A stretch of 34,632 nt of DNA from an uncultured Lachnospiraceae bacterium (GCA_902787595.1 CADAHD010000004.1:1-34632), one strand, 5' to 3'; positions 24,109 through 32,070 are shown, counted from the stretch's first letter. Made by a program: numbers and translations. The notes: a model not told the origin generated them from the letters alone.

Positions 24109-25707
24109 TTACGCTTCTTCAAACACGATCACATTCCATGAAAGCGGCGCCACATTCGCAGAATATACGCCATCCTTCATCGAACCGCTCTTATTCTCTG
24201 CGGGAGCATATACTTCCTGCTCGCTTACGCTGCTCTTTTTATCCGGAGCATTTTCCGGCGCGGTGATCTGATAATGCCCTTTAAGCTTATATCCGGCAAA
24301 GCCGCTCACATCAACATTCAGGGTATAATCCTTATCCTCATTCCTGTTGATGACAAATACGCTAAGCCTCTTATTCTCCTTATCCCAGGCTGAAGCGCTG
24401 TCGATATAGTTCACGCCTTCCTTGCCGGTATACTGGGAGGTGTCGTCTATCGCATAACCGGGCATATCATAAGTTTCGGATTCAACCGAAGTGCTCATCG
24501 AAATGCCCTTTGCATACTGAAGCATCTGCATATAAGCATAATGCGAAGCCGTCTTCCATACATTATCATGATCAGAAGCGCATAAAGCTCCCAGACCGCC
24601 TGTCATACAGCCGACCTTTACCCTGTCCGCATGACGCAGGAATGCCATCTGTATGGAAAGGAATGAAAGCATGTGAAGTATCTCCCTGCCGGGGAATTCA
24701 AAATGTTTCATATTGTCGGGATCATGCAGTATGTAAGGTCTTTCGGGATCGAACTTAAAATGTGAACGCGCCATATTATAACGTCCGTATCCGGGATTCA
24801 AAGGTCTGTTCTCACGCATCATGCAGCCGTACTCATCAAAGGAGATCATAACCTTCTTCGGTGATCTGTGCTTTGCAGCAACATAATCGATCATTGCAGC
24901 TTCGGTATTGATAAAATCTTCGTAATACAGCGAACCGCCCAGCAGCGCCTTCACATCATCGGGCGGTGCCGAATGATAATGATGCACCGAAAGATAATCC
25001 ACAGTGTCGTAACACTGATCCAGCACTTCCTCGTCCCACGCCGGAAAATGATCCATGAAAGATGCGGACGATCCGCAGACGCCGGTCTCGATGGAGGCGT
25101 CTATCCATTTGATCGCCTTTGAAACTTCCTGACAGGTGTAACCGTAACCTCTGGGATTACCCTCCCAGGATCCCAGCTGCCAGTGTCCGTCCATTTCGTT
25201 ACCCAGATAGAAAAGCTTTACTCCGTAGGGTTTCTCGTGTCCGTTCTTTTTACGCAGGTCAGACCAGTAGCTGCCGCCGGCAAAATTGGTATACTCAACC
25301 AGATCCATTGCGTCCTGCATGGTGCCTGTACCCAGATTGATGGTGTACAGAGATTCGGTTCCAACTTTTTCCGCCCACTGCAGATATTCATCATGTCCCA
25401 CATCATTGGGGATGAACTGATACCAGGCAGGATCCAGATGTACCTTGCGCTCTTCCTTCGGACCTATTGAATCCTTCCACTGCCACGCCGATACGAAATT
25501 GCCTCCCGGCAGTCTGACTGCGGGAACTTTTGCGGCCTTGAGTGCTTCGATGACATCAGCTCTGAATCCCTGCTCATCGGCAGTTTTATGTTTGGGATTG
25601 TACATAAAACCATTTACTATCGTACCGATGGGTTCCAAAAATGCCGAGAAAAGCCTGTTTGAGATCTCTCCGATCTCGAACGCCGGATGTACTGTGATCT
25701 TTGCCAT
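24109..25707 (-). CDS. Alpha-L-arabinofuranosidase, glycoside hydrolase family 51
   Basis: A 532-residue protein that releases arabinose from arabinoxylan or arabinan fragments with retention. The start is set at 25707 (MAKITVHPAF), with GGAGG seven bases upstream, rather than eight codons earlier. RLFSAFLEPIG and VRLPGGNFVSAWQWKDSIGP are family-typical. The acid/base is Glu171 in FYLGNEMDG and the nucleophile Glu292 in VMISFDEYG. A C-terminal beta-sandwich ends the protein (LSVFVINRNEDKDYTLNVDV, then APLSWNVIVFEEA). No signal peptide, so it is intracellular, the usual place for GH51. The length is normal. A probable promoter at 25939-25967 and a 33-codon ORF lie in its 5' leader. It complements the extracellular GH10 and the GH43 enzymes in arabinoxylan use. 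Confidence 0.95.
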   Translation of the reverse strand: MAKITVHPAFEIGEISNRLFSAFLEPIGTIVNGFMYNPKHKTADEQGFRADVIEALKAAKVPAVRLPGGNFVSAWQWKDSIGPKEERKVHLDPAWYQFIPNDVGHDEYLQWAEKVGTESLYTINLGTGTMQDAMDLVEYTNFAGGSYWSDLRKKNGHEKPYGVKLFYLGNEMDGHWQLGSWEGNPRGYGYTCQEVSKAIKWIDASIETGVCGSSASFMDHFPAWDEEVLDQCYDTVDYLSVHHYHSAPPDDVKALLGGSLYYEDFINTEAAMIDYVAAKHRSPKKVMISFDEYGCMMRENRPLNPGYGRYNMARSHFKFDPERPYILHDPDNMKHFEFPGREILHMLSFLSIQMAFLRHADRVKVGCMTGGLGALCASDHDNVWKTASHYAYMQMLQYAKGISMSTSVESETYDMPGYAIDDTSQYTGKEGVNYIDSASAWDKENKRLSVFVINRNEDKDYTLNVDVSGFAGYKLKGHYQITAPENAPDKKSSVSEQEVYAPAENKSGSMKDGVYSANVAPLSWNVIVFEEA

Positions 25708-25799
25708 GTTTTTCCTCCTTTTAACATACACCTTTTACCATGAATGCAGTTTTGACAGTTATCAATACTGCACGCACGGTAACAGGCGCTTAAATTTAT

Positions 25800-25901
25800 T
25801 TAACAGGGATCCTGTTCTTTTTTAAACGGGATAAAATATGTATGACAGGGCAGAGTCCCGATATGCAATCCGGACATGTCTACATGAAGATCAAACTTCA
25901 T
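25800..25901 (-). CDS. 33-codon leader ORF or N-terminal remnant of a glycosidase gene
   Basis: ATG at 25901 with AGGGGG seven to eight bases upstream, stop TAA at 25800-25802, 93 bases before the GH51 start on the same strand. The peptide begins MKFDLHVDMSGLHIG and continues TLPCHTYFIPFKKEQ. The string LHIGTLPxxxYFIPF resembles the N-terminus of bacterial GH2 enzymes as I remember them, so this may be the stub of a deleted GH2 gene; the bases after the stop do not continue it in any frame. Alternatively it is a leader peptide of the GH51 transcript. It has a promoter at the right distance and a ribosome binding site, so it is probably translated. Confidence 0.45.
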   Translation of the reverse strand: MKFDLHVDMSGLHIGTLPCHTYFIPFKKEQDPC

Positions 25902-25938
25902 ACCGTAACCCCCTGTTAAAATGTACCTTCCGACCTTG

Positions 25939-25967
25939 ATGATACAGCAAAGATCCTCCTGCCGCAA
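25939..25967 (-). promoter_or_regulatory. Probable promoter of the leader ORF and GH51
   Basis: Minus strand -35 TTGCGG (25962-25967), 17-base spacer, -10 TATCAT (25939-25944). The predicted start near 25932 gives a leader of about 225 bases before GH51 and about 30 before the 33-codon ORF. Confidence 0.55.
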
Positions 25968-26075
25968 GTTAAGCTATTGCGTGTTTTGTATCAAACTTTT
26001 GCGAATTTAATTATCGTCATGCTATGCCCTCAATGCGCTCTTTTCATCCCGGCAAAGCATCATTATGCCCCAATT

Positions 26076-26226
26076 CCTTCCTTGCCTTTTGAAAAGCAAT
26101 GATTTTTCGCTTTTTCGGCTTTTTCAGTGCTTTATTTCCTTCCTTGCCTTTTAAAAAGCAATGATTTTTCGCCTTTTTGGCTTTTTCAGTGCTTTATTTC
26201 CTTCCTTGCCTTTTAAAAAGCAAGCT
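26076..26226. repeat. 62-base tandem repeat, about 2.4 copies
   Basis: Units begin CCTTCCTTGCC at 26076, 26138 and 26200, exactly 62 apart, and differ at only a few bases. Each contains the 18-base near-palindrome TTGCCTTTTAAAAAGCAA (26082, 26144, 26206) and a small GCC-T5-GGC hairpin. The third copy is cut off 12 bases before the helicase stop. Copies are too few and without spacers for a CRISPR. Confidence 0.9.
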
Positions 26227-26237
26227 GAATTACCGGA

Positions 26238-28721
26238 TCAAAAGTCCCCCTGATCCACGACATCCCCGTCTTCGATCACAACATAGCTCACTTCATGTCT
26301 GTTGAGGCCAGCGACCATAGCATCAAGGTTCGGACTGCCGGTAACAGGATTTCCGGGATTACCACCCAGCCGATATCCAAGTACATCACTTACTGTCCTG
26401 GCTGAATCTCCTCTGCAGGTCCAGAAATAGCCCTCTTTCTTTATAACCACATGATCCGGATATTTATCAGCCCAGTATGCATAACTGTCCTTGCCGGGCA
26501 TTCTCTTAGGTTTATCCTTTGGTTGTACCAAAGCTGCCGCCAGCTTCTTTACCGGTTTAGGGGCTTCTTTTGCTTCCATCGGGATGCTTTCCCCGCTTTC
26601 AAGTTTCATTATCCCGCCTTGAAAAGCACCGGGGAACGCAAAAAGCTTCTCCACCTTACTGTCAAATTCTACACGGAAGCGTATCGCCCTGCCCTTATCA
26701 TCATACTCAGCATCACTAATTGTACCGGGGCCATAACTGATATGCTCTACCCTTTCCCCTATCACAAGGACATGATCGCTTTTCAGCTTCTGATCACATG
26801 CTGTCTCAAACGGCATCATTTTGACAGACAGTTTTATATCTTCGGTCTTCTTCTCCGTCTTCTTACCGGGTACATCACCTATCTCTTTGATGAACCTTGA
26901 GGACTCCTCCTCTATCCTGAATATGATCAGCTCATTCTTCGCTCTTGTCATGCCCACATAAAACAAGCGTCGCTCTTCTTCAAACTGTGCCCAGTCCGCA
27001 GGCGCAGCCTTACCCTGGATGGGAACCGCTGACGGGAACTGCCCATCATAGACATCCATCAGATAAACACGATCATACTCCAGTCCCTTCGAAGAATGGA
27101 TAGTAGACAGGATAAACGGACAATCATAGTTTCCCGGCCTGTTCTTTAACATATCCCTAAGCTGATCAAGTCTTGCCAGATATGACTTTACTGAGTTTTC
27201 CGGATACGCCAGCTGCTTGAGGATAAAAATTTTCCCCTGATCGATACCGCTTCTCTCAAGGTATTCAAGATACCCCATGGGCTTTTCGATCCTGAATATA
27301 GCCTTTGCAGGCGTTTCATGAAGCATTGCCTTCAGATTGGTTGAGAGTCCTTTACAGTTACCTGTTATCCTCCCGTTAATGGCTGCGCTATACTCTGCTG
27401 CATCCAGAACGGGTATATGCTTTTCACGGCTGATACGACAGATGGTCTCTGCCTGATCCTTACGCAGATATGTCTTGCATTTATAATAGATCTTCATAAA
27501 AAGTTCTGTATCATAAGGATCAAATGCAAAACGCATTATATTTGTTACATCGCTGACTATCCTGTTAGTAAAGAAAGTCATATCCACACTGCGGATCCTG
27601 TATGGTATATTCTGACGATCCAGTTGGTCGATCAGCGGAAGCGCGCTGTCATTATCCCGGTACAATACCGCCGTCTGTGCAGTGCAGCCTTCGGCCACCT
27701 TAAGAAGATAGCTGTACTGCCCCGCTCTTTTCTTTATATCCACATACCGGATATCCGCCTCAGGTCCGCGCACCGAAACCATGTGTTTATCATGCCGCGC
27801 TTTATTATGCTGAATGAAAACATCCGCAGCGGCAACGATCTTTGCATTGGAACGATAATTCTGATCCATAACAAGAACGCGCGCACCCGGATGATCTTTT
27901 TCAAAGTCCAGCAGAGCTTCCGGATAAGCTGCACGAAATCCGTATATGCTCTGGTCCTCATCGCCGACCATAAACAGGTTACTGTTCTCACCGGCCAGCA
28001 GTTTTATAATCATATGCTGGATCTTTGATGTATCCTGCGCCTCATCCACACATATATACCGGTACATATTCCTGTAATATGCCAGCAGGTCCGGATACTT
28101 TAACAAAAGACGGTAGCCGTAGACCATCTGATCATCATAATCCATCTGCCGTTTTGATCTGAGATATGCATTATACTCCCGGTATGTATCCAAAAGCGGG
28201 AGCTTCTGTTCTTCTCCTAACGCTTTTATCTCATCATCCGAGAGCATCATATTCTTGCAGTAAGTGATGAGGGATTTTACTCCCTTGATCTCACTCTCCG
28301 TTGGATACTCATCAAGCTTCTTCTTAAGGATATCAGTCAGAGCCCTTATCAATGCGCCTTCGTCAGAAACAAGTTCGAATGGCGGCTGCCCTATCATTTC
28401 TCCGCAGCGCATTATCACTTTGGCGCATATACCATTTATCGTCCTGAACTCCAGCCTTCCATGCAGTTCTTCCCCAAAGATGCTCTCAAAGCGCTTTGAC
28501 ATATCCTGTGTAGCAGATACCGTATAGGTAAGCGTCAATATCTCTTCCGGCCGGATCCCCGCACAGTAGATCATATATCCAAGGCGGTTCACAAGAACGG
28601 TAGTTTTGCCACTTCCGGGTACAGCAAGAAGAAGTACCGCCCCATCTACTGCCTGTACCGCTTCCAGCTGCTTATCATTCAAATGTTTTGCATATCTGTC
28701 AAGAAATTCCTGTTTTTCCAT
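26238..28721 (-). CDS. UvrD/PcrA-type superfamily 1 DNA helicase with C-terminal MutS-I-like domain
   Basis: Translated from the ATG at 28721 it has 827 residues; the frame is open 40 more codons to a TTG (28841), but no other ATG occurs there and the ribosome binding site is poor for both (AAAGGT ten bases before the ATG). Helicase motifs are complete: Walker A LAVPGSGKTTVL, motif II ICVDEAQDTS, III MVGDEDQSIYGFRA, IV MDQNYRS, V STIHSSKGLEYDRVYL, VI RRLFYVGMTRAKNELI. Near residue 670 a PcrA-like Tudor segment follows (GERVEHISYGPGTISDAEYD). The last 85 residues (YWADKYPDHVVIKKEGYFW, then PVTGSPNLDAMVAGL) look like MutS domain I, but the mismatch-reading Phe-x-Glu is not conserved (FWT). PcrA/UvrD enzymes unwind DNA 3'-5' in repair and plasmid replication. 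It is the last gene downstream of TraG-like, ClpP-like, sigma and HTH genes. Confidence 0.88.
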   Translation of the reverse strand: MEKQEFLDRYAKHLNDKQLEAVQAVDGAVLLLAVPGSGKTTVLVNRLGYMIYCAGIRPEEILTLTYTVSATQDMSKRFESIFGEELHGRLEFRTINGICAKVIMRCGEMIGQPPFELVSDEGALIRALTDILKKKLDEYPTESEIKGVKSLITYCKNMMLSDDEIKALGEEQKLPLLDTYREYNAYLRSKRQMDYDDQMVYGYRLLLKYPDLLAYYRNMYRYICVDEAQDTSKIQHMIIKLLAGENSNLFMVGDEDQSIYGFRAAYPEALLDFEKDHPGARVLVMDQNYRSNAKIVAAADVFIQHNKARHDKHMVSVRGPEADIRYVDIKKRAGQYSYLLKVAEGCTAQTAVLYRDNDSALPLIDQLDRQNIPYRIRSVDMTFFTNRIVSDVTNIMRFAFDPYDTELFMKIYYKCKTYLRKDQAETICRISREKHIPVLDAAEYSAAINGRITGNCKGLSTNLKAMLHETPAKAIFRIEKPMGYLEYLERSGIDQGKIFILKQLAYPENSVKSYLARLDQLRDMLKNRPGNYDCPFILSTIHSSKGLEYDRVYLMDVYDGQFPSAVPIQGKAAPADWAQFEEERRLFYVGMTRAKNELIIFRIEEESSRFIKEIGDVPGKKTEKKTEDIKLSVKMMPFETACDQKLKSDHVLVIGERVEHISYGPGTISDAEYDDKGRAIRFRVEFDSKVEKLFAFPGAFQGGIMKLESGESIPMEAKEAPKPVKKLAAALVQPKDKPKRMPGKDSYAYWADKYPDHVVIKKEGYFWTCRGDSARTVSDVLGYRLGGNPGNPVTGSPNLDAMVAGLNRHEVSYVVIEDGDVVDQGDF

Positions 28722-28897
28722 CCAAAGCCTGACCTTTGACCTTATGATCTGATCCGAGATAAGTCCTATTACTTTCTGACATTTGCATTCATGTTCATAT
28801 CCTCTGTATGTCAGTGTAAGAAGCCTATTAAAGATTAGCAAAATACTGCATTATTTACAAGTGTATCATTTTATCAGATAACGTAAAGCATTCACCG

Positions 28898-28935
28898 GAT
28901 CCCGGTCCGGGATCGTGATCAAGTGTCACGATCCC
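28898..28935. promoter_or_regulatory. Two overlapping, mutually exclusive palindromes at the end of the TraG-like gene
   Basis: GATCCCGG-T-CCGGGATC (28898-28914) and GGGATCGTGA - 7 bases - TCACGATCCC (28909-28935) are both perfect and share GGGATC. The second overlaps the stop codon of the gene at 28919. No T-tract follows. In RNA the two hairpins could not form together. Confidence 0.6.
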
Positions 28936-30199
28936 TTTCCGATGTTCCGAACAGTTCCTTATAAAGCGGATCATTGTAGGTCTGATATCTGAGCGTTTTA
29001 ACGGGTTTTGATCCGCGTCTGAACACAAATACCTGCTTGAGAGGCATTGCATATACATCATCAACAGGTATATTCACCCTTTTTGATATGTTGCTGCAGG
29101 TGAGATCATCCATACCGCCGAAATACACATAACTGTCGCAGTTGTTGATTATCGTTGTTGCTGCATTTTTGCCATACATTTTTTCAAGCTGACTCTCGCT
29201 CTGGAGTAAAAGAGTTACGCTTATTCCCTTTGCGCAGAACACTGACAGATACTGGTCAAAATCGGGAATGATACATCCTGTTGCAAAGTCATCGCACATC
29301 AGATGCACAGGCAGCGGCAGCTCTTTGGAAGGAAGGCTTTCGGCATATTCAAACAGTATCCTGAATGCATCCGTGAAAAACATGTTTGTAAGCTTCTGCA
29401 TCGTCTTATTCACCGGCGATGTCGTTACAAATAAGACTGTCTTTCTGTTGCCCAATTCTTCAAAGGATATCCTTCTTTTTTTGTTCATCATTTCAAGGGC
29501 AGCCGTGGTCATAAGCTTATCAACTGCATTATTCATTATACTGAATATACATGATGCGGTTCTGATCGCTAAGCCTCTCATCGTTCTCCACATTCTGCAA
29601 AAAGGATTATTGGGGTATTTTTTCTCCGCCTCGTCAAACACTCTATCAAGGTTTGTGGTGCACACGTTTCTGCTAAAATCCAGCTGCAGCCGATTATAAA
29701 GTTCATAAAAATCCCTGAAACAGACACTTCTGCCCATAGTCCGCGCATTCATCCAGGCAAGCCCGAAAAGCGCAGCCAGTACGGATATCGCACTCTGATT
29801 CCAATAGGGATCAACATCTCCATCCCTCGACCTGCTCACTTCGCCTCCGATCATTGTTTCAGCAAGCTTTATAAAATCTTTTTCTTCTTTCAGATAATCA
29901 AACGGATCGTAGGAAACACTACTCTTATCAGGTTCAGCAAGATTTAAAACCGATACTTCATATCCGCGTTTTTCAAACACGGGCATATATTTTTCTACAA
30001 GCGCTCTCTTGGTAACATTGACTATCAGACTGCCTTCAAATCTGTGAAGCAGCGTTGATTCAATAACAGAAGTCGTTTTACCGGATCTGGTGGGGCCAAC
30101 TATTATCCCGTTGGCATTTATCCCTGTTTTTTTCAGATCGGTAGGGTAAATACATTCTTCACCCAGACAGATAAGATTTTCTTTTACACAAGCATCCAT
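28919..30199 (-). CDS. TraG/VirD4-like ATPase without membrane anchor
   Basis: A 426-residue member of the type IV coupling protein family (VirD4/TraG) with GGAGG before its ATG at 30199. Walker A is GPTRSGKT (35-42), followed by LIVNVTKRALVEKYMPVFEK and VLNLAEPDKSSVSYDPFDYL, typical of this family. The Walker B strand is VHLMCDDFATG, with Asp-Asp in place of the usual Asp-Glu. SVTLLLQSESQLEKMYGK and NCDSYVYFGGMDDLTCSNIS are also family motifs. Coupling proteins usually start with two membrane helices and are 550-750 residues long; this one has none and starts close to Walker A. It could be a soluble pump subunit using another anchor, or a domesticated relic. There is no relaxase, VirB4 or VirB6 nearby. 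It follows the ClpP-like gene by 14 bases. Confidence 0.88.
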   Translation of the reverse strand: MDACVKENLICLGEECIYPTDLKKTGINANGIIVGPTRSGKTTSVIESTLLHRFEGSLIVNVTKRALVEKYMPVFEKRGYEVSVLNLAEPDKSSVSYDPFDYLKEEKDFIKLAETMIGGEVSRSRDGDVDPYWNQSAISVLAALFGLAWMNARTMGRSVCFRDFYELYNRLQLDFSRNVCTTNLDRVFDEAEKKYPNNPFCRMWRTMRGLAIRTASCIFSIMNNAVDKLMTTAALEMMNKKRRISFEELGNRKTVLFVTTSPVNKTMQKLTNMFFTDAFRILFEYAESLPSKELPLPVHLMCDDFATGCIIPDFDQYLSVFCAKGISVTLLLQSESQLEKMYGKNAATTIINNCDSYVYFGGMDDLTCSNISKRVNIPVDDVYAMPLKQVFVFRRGSKPVKTLRYQTYNDPLYKELFGTSERDRDT

Positions 30200-30213
30200 A
30201 TTTTTTTCCTCCT

Positions 30214-30792
30214 TTAAATTATACTGTCTATGCCTACTATCTCATCCGCAAGATGCGATTCCACCGCTTCTTTGGATGTGTAGTAATGGTCATAGCTTAT
30301 CTGTTTTACTACCTGTTTTCTTGTCATACCGGTATGTCTGCAGAGTATTTCAACCAGCTGATCCTTGGTCTTCTGCAGAGAATCAGACATCGATTTTACC
30401 GATGATGCATTTCCGCCGTGGTTGTCGCCTATAAGCGGCTGATGCAGCATGACTTTTGAATTATTGAGTATCATGCGTCTGCGGCCTGCAGCAAACAGGA
30501 TCGCTGCCATGCTGTATGCAGTCCCTATACAATAGGTCCAGACCGGAGCCTTTGATGTGATGATCGCATCATAGCAGGCTAAGCCATGCACGACCGAACC
30601 GCCGCCGGATGTTATCATTACCTTAATGGGTGTATGTTCATCCTGCCTGTTAAGTTCGATAAGTTTCTTGACAAAGTCTACAGAGCTTTCTTCACTGATC
30701 TCACCCTCGATGGATATGGTCCTTGCTTCAAAAGCCCTGGACTCTATGGGGATCAGTGTCGTACCGTTTGCTTTTCTTTCAGGTATTACCAT
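30214..30792 (-). CDS. ClpP-like serine protease
   Basis: A 192-residue ClpP-family protein with AAGGAG nine bases before the ATG. The catalytic triad is Ser94 (CIGTAYSMAAILFAAG), His117 (VMLHQPLIG) and Asp168 (SYDHYYTSKEA), at positions like those of housekeeping ClpP. ITSGGGSVVHGLACYDAI is the oxyanion region. It differs clearly from housekeeping ClpP (GTAYSMAA for GxAASMGA), as do the ClpP-like proteins found on phages and conjugative elements, some of which mature phage heads. No ClpX or ClpA gene is in the window. It is cotranscribed with the TraG-like ATPase 14 bases downstream, which suggests that the two work together or belong to the same mobile island. Confidence 0.9.
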   Translation of the reverse strand: MVIPERKANGTTLIPIESRAFEARTISIEGEISEESSVDFVKKLIELNRQDEHTPIKVMITSGGGSVVHGLACYDAIITSKAPVWTYCIGTAYSMAAILFAAGRRRMILNNSKVMLHQPLIGDNHGGNASSVKSMSDSLQKTKDQLVEILCRHTGMTRKQVVKQISYDHYYTSKEAVESHLADEIVGIDSII

Positions 30793-30888
30793 AATAGTGT
30801 TCTCCTTTCTTGTCCTGATGATAGGATTATTACTTCCAAAAACATGTTTTTAAATGAACCTGCAGTTAATAATTATCCACGGCAAGTG

Positions 30889-31740
30889 CTAACAATACTC
30901 CTTAAGCTGTTCGTAGCAGTCTCCGCTGCGCCTGATCGTTTTAAGCGCATGATCCTCTATCTGTCTTATACGTTCTTTAGTCAGACCATAGATATCTGCC
31001 AGTTCGCTGAGCGTATAAACACGGCCATAAAAGCCATAACGATATCTTATGATATCCGCTTCTTTTTCAGGCAGCATATCAATAGCGTTTCTGATAAGCG
31101 TATATAACTCCCCGGAAAACAGTTCTTCTTCCGGCTGCATTGCATTAGGATCTTCAATCATTTCACTCAGACTGTCTTCACTTTCTTCGCTGACATGGGC
31201 ATCAAGTGAAGATACAGAGTATCTGTATGAAAACAATTCTTCTACTCTTTTCGCGGGAATATCCGACTTTTCCGCCAGCTCGGATATGGACGGCTCACGG
31301 CCGAGTATACATACAAGCTCATTACTAAGCTTATCGAGCTTCCTCAACTCAGTTCTTATTGCTTCGGGCATGCGTATCATACTCTCGCTGAGACTGATAC
31401 CCCTTCTGATCGCGTTTTCAATACAGGTGACTGCATATGTACTGAACCTGCATCCCTTTGTCACGTCATACATGGCTGCAGCTTTGCGAAGTCCCATATA
31501 TCCCTCGTCTATAAGTTCGTTTTTTTCCAAACCGGACCAGACATATTTAGACGCAATATATCTGACAAGCCTGATGTTTGCTTCAGCAAGTTTTTCTACT
31601 GCCTGTTCACGATTTCTTCCTTCAAGAATATCCATGCCAAGCTTATACTCTTCATCTTCAGAAAGGCGTTCTGTTTTCTCCGGTTCCGAAAAGAACTGTT
31701 CCGCAGAGTTCAATGCATTTTCAGTATCTGTCTTTTTCAT
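30889..31740 (-). CDS. Sigma-70 family RNA polymerase sigma factor
   Basis: A 283-residue sigma factor with GGAGG upstream of the ATG at 31740. Region 1.2 begins near 24 (RLSEDEEYKLGMDIL), region 2 covers about 45-125 (ANIRLVRYIASKY, ELIDEGYMGLRKAA, CRFSTYAVTCIENAIRRGI), region 3 about 125-195 (LGREPSISELAEKSDI) and region 4 about 215-275 (IRYRYGFYGRVYTLSELADI, then TKERIRQIEDHALKTIR). The pair of Trp residues that open the -10 in RpoD-type factors is replaced by Thr-Cys in region 2.3, so its promoters probably differ from the housekeeping set. The order HTH, sigma, ClpP-like, TraG-like on one strand suggests that it controls the island. Length fits a group 2/3 sigma, not an ECF factor. Confidence 0.9.
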   Translation of the reverse strand: MKKTDTENALNSAEQFFSEPEKTERLSEDEEYKLGMDILEGRNREQAVEKLAEANIRLVRYIASKYVWSGLEKNELIDEGYMGLRKAAAMYDVTKGCRFSTYAVTCIENAIRRGISLSESMIRMPEAIRTELRKLDKLSNELVCILGREPSISELAEKSDIPAKRVEELFSYRYSVSSLDAHVSEESEDSLSEMIEDPNAMQPEEELFSGELYTLIRNAIDMLPEKEADIIRYRYGFYGRVYTLSELADIYGLTKERIRQIEDHALKTIRRSGDCYEQLKEYC

Positions 31741-31776
31741 ATAAGCACTCCTCCTGTTCTGTAATAAGTGATGTTA

Positions 31777-32070
31777 TCAGCGTTCCTGTATTGCTCCTTC
31801 CTGAAGCCTTTTTTCGATGGCAGCGCCATTGAGCGTAGCGCCTTTCCATTCCACATTGACTGACGGCAGGATATCATCCATCTCCAGCGCAAGAAGATCG
31901 ACAAGCATAACGAGCTTATCCATCTTGGGCAGCTTGCTCCCATCAAGCCATCCGTGCAAGGCCTGTACGCTGACATCCATGTAATCAGCTACATCTTTGA
32001 CTCTTAAACCTCTCGCATATATTGCATCGTAAATGTTTTGGCCAAATCTATCTCTGTCAAATGATTTCAT
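31777..32070 (-). CDS. XRE-family helix-turn-helix regulator
   Basis: A 97-residue Cro/C1-type DNA-binding protein; AGGAGGAG lies upstream of its ATG at 32070. The helix-turn-helix spans about residues 20-55: GLRVKDVADYMDVSVQALHG, then WLDGSKLPKMDKLVMLVDLL. There is no large C-terminal domain, so it would act as a small dimer. It sits 36 bases upstream of the sigma factor on the same strand and heads the row sigma, ClpP-like, TraG-like and helicase. Two copies of a 77-base repeat with an internal dyad (GCATAT-N10-ATATGC) lie directly upstream and are candidate binding sites, which would make it autoregulatory. Confidence 0.88.
   Translation of the reverse strand: MKSFDRDRFGQNIYDAIYARGLRVKDVADYMDVSVQALHGWLDGSKLPKMDKLVMLVDLLALEMDDILPSVNVEWKGATLNGAAIEKRLQEGAIQER

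Larger units (their letters stand above)
25708..26237. other. 530-base intergenic region between GH51 and the helicase gene
   Basis: It holds a short inverted repeat (AACAGG GAT CCTGTT, 25802-25816), a 33-codon ORF and its promoter on the minus strand, and a 62-base tandem repeat near the helicase end. Nothing recognisable was found at 25968-26070. Confidence 0.7.

Noticed and set aside
25802..25816. AACAGG-GAT-CCTGTT as terminator with following Ts on the plus strand
   Set aside because: Only six base pairs, no plus-strand gene ends there, and it lies inside the 33-codon leader ORF on the minus strand.
26076..26226. Possible CRISPR array
   Set aside because: The 62-base units are contiguous without unique spacers and no cas gene is near.
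28722..28841. Forty-codon N-terminal extension of the helicase
   Set aside because: It would need a TTG start; the helicase core begins properly from the ATG at 28721 and the extension has no recognisable motif.
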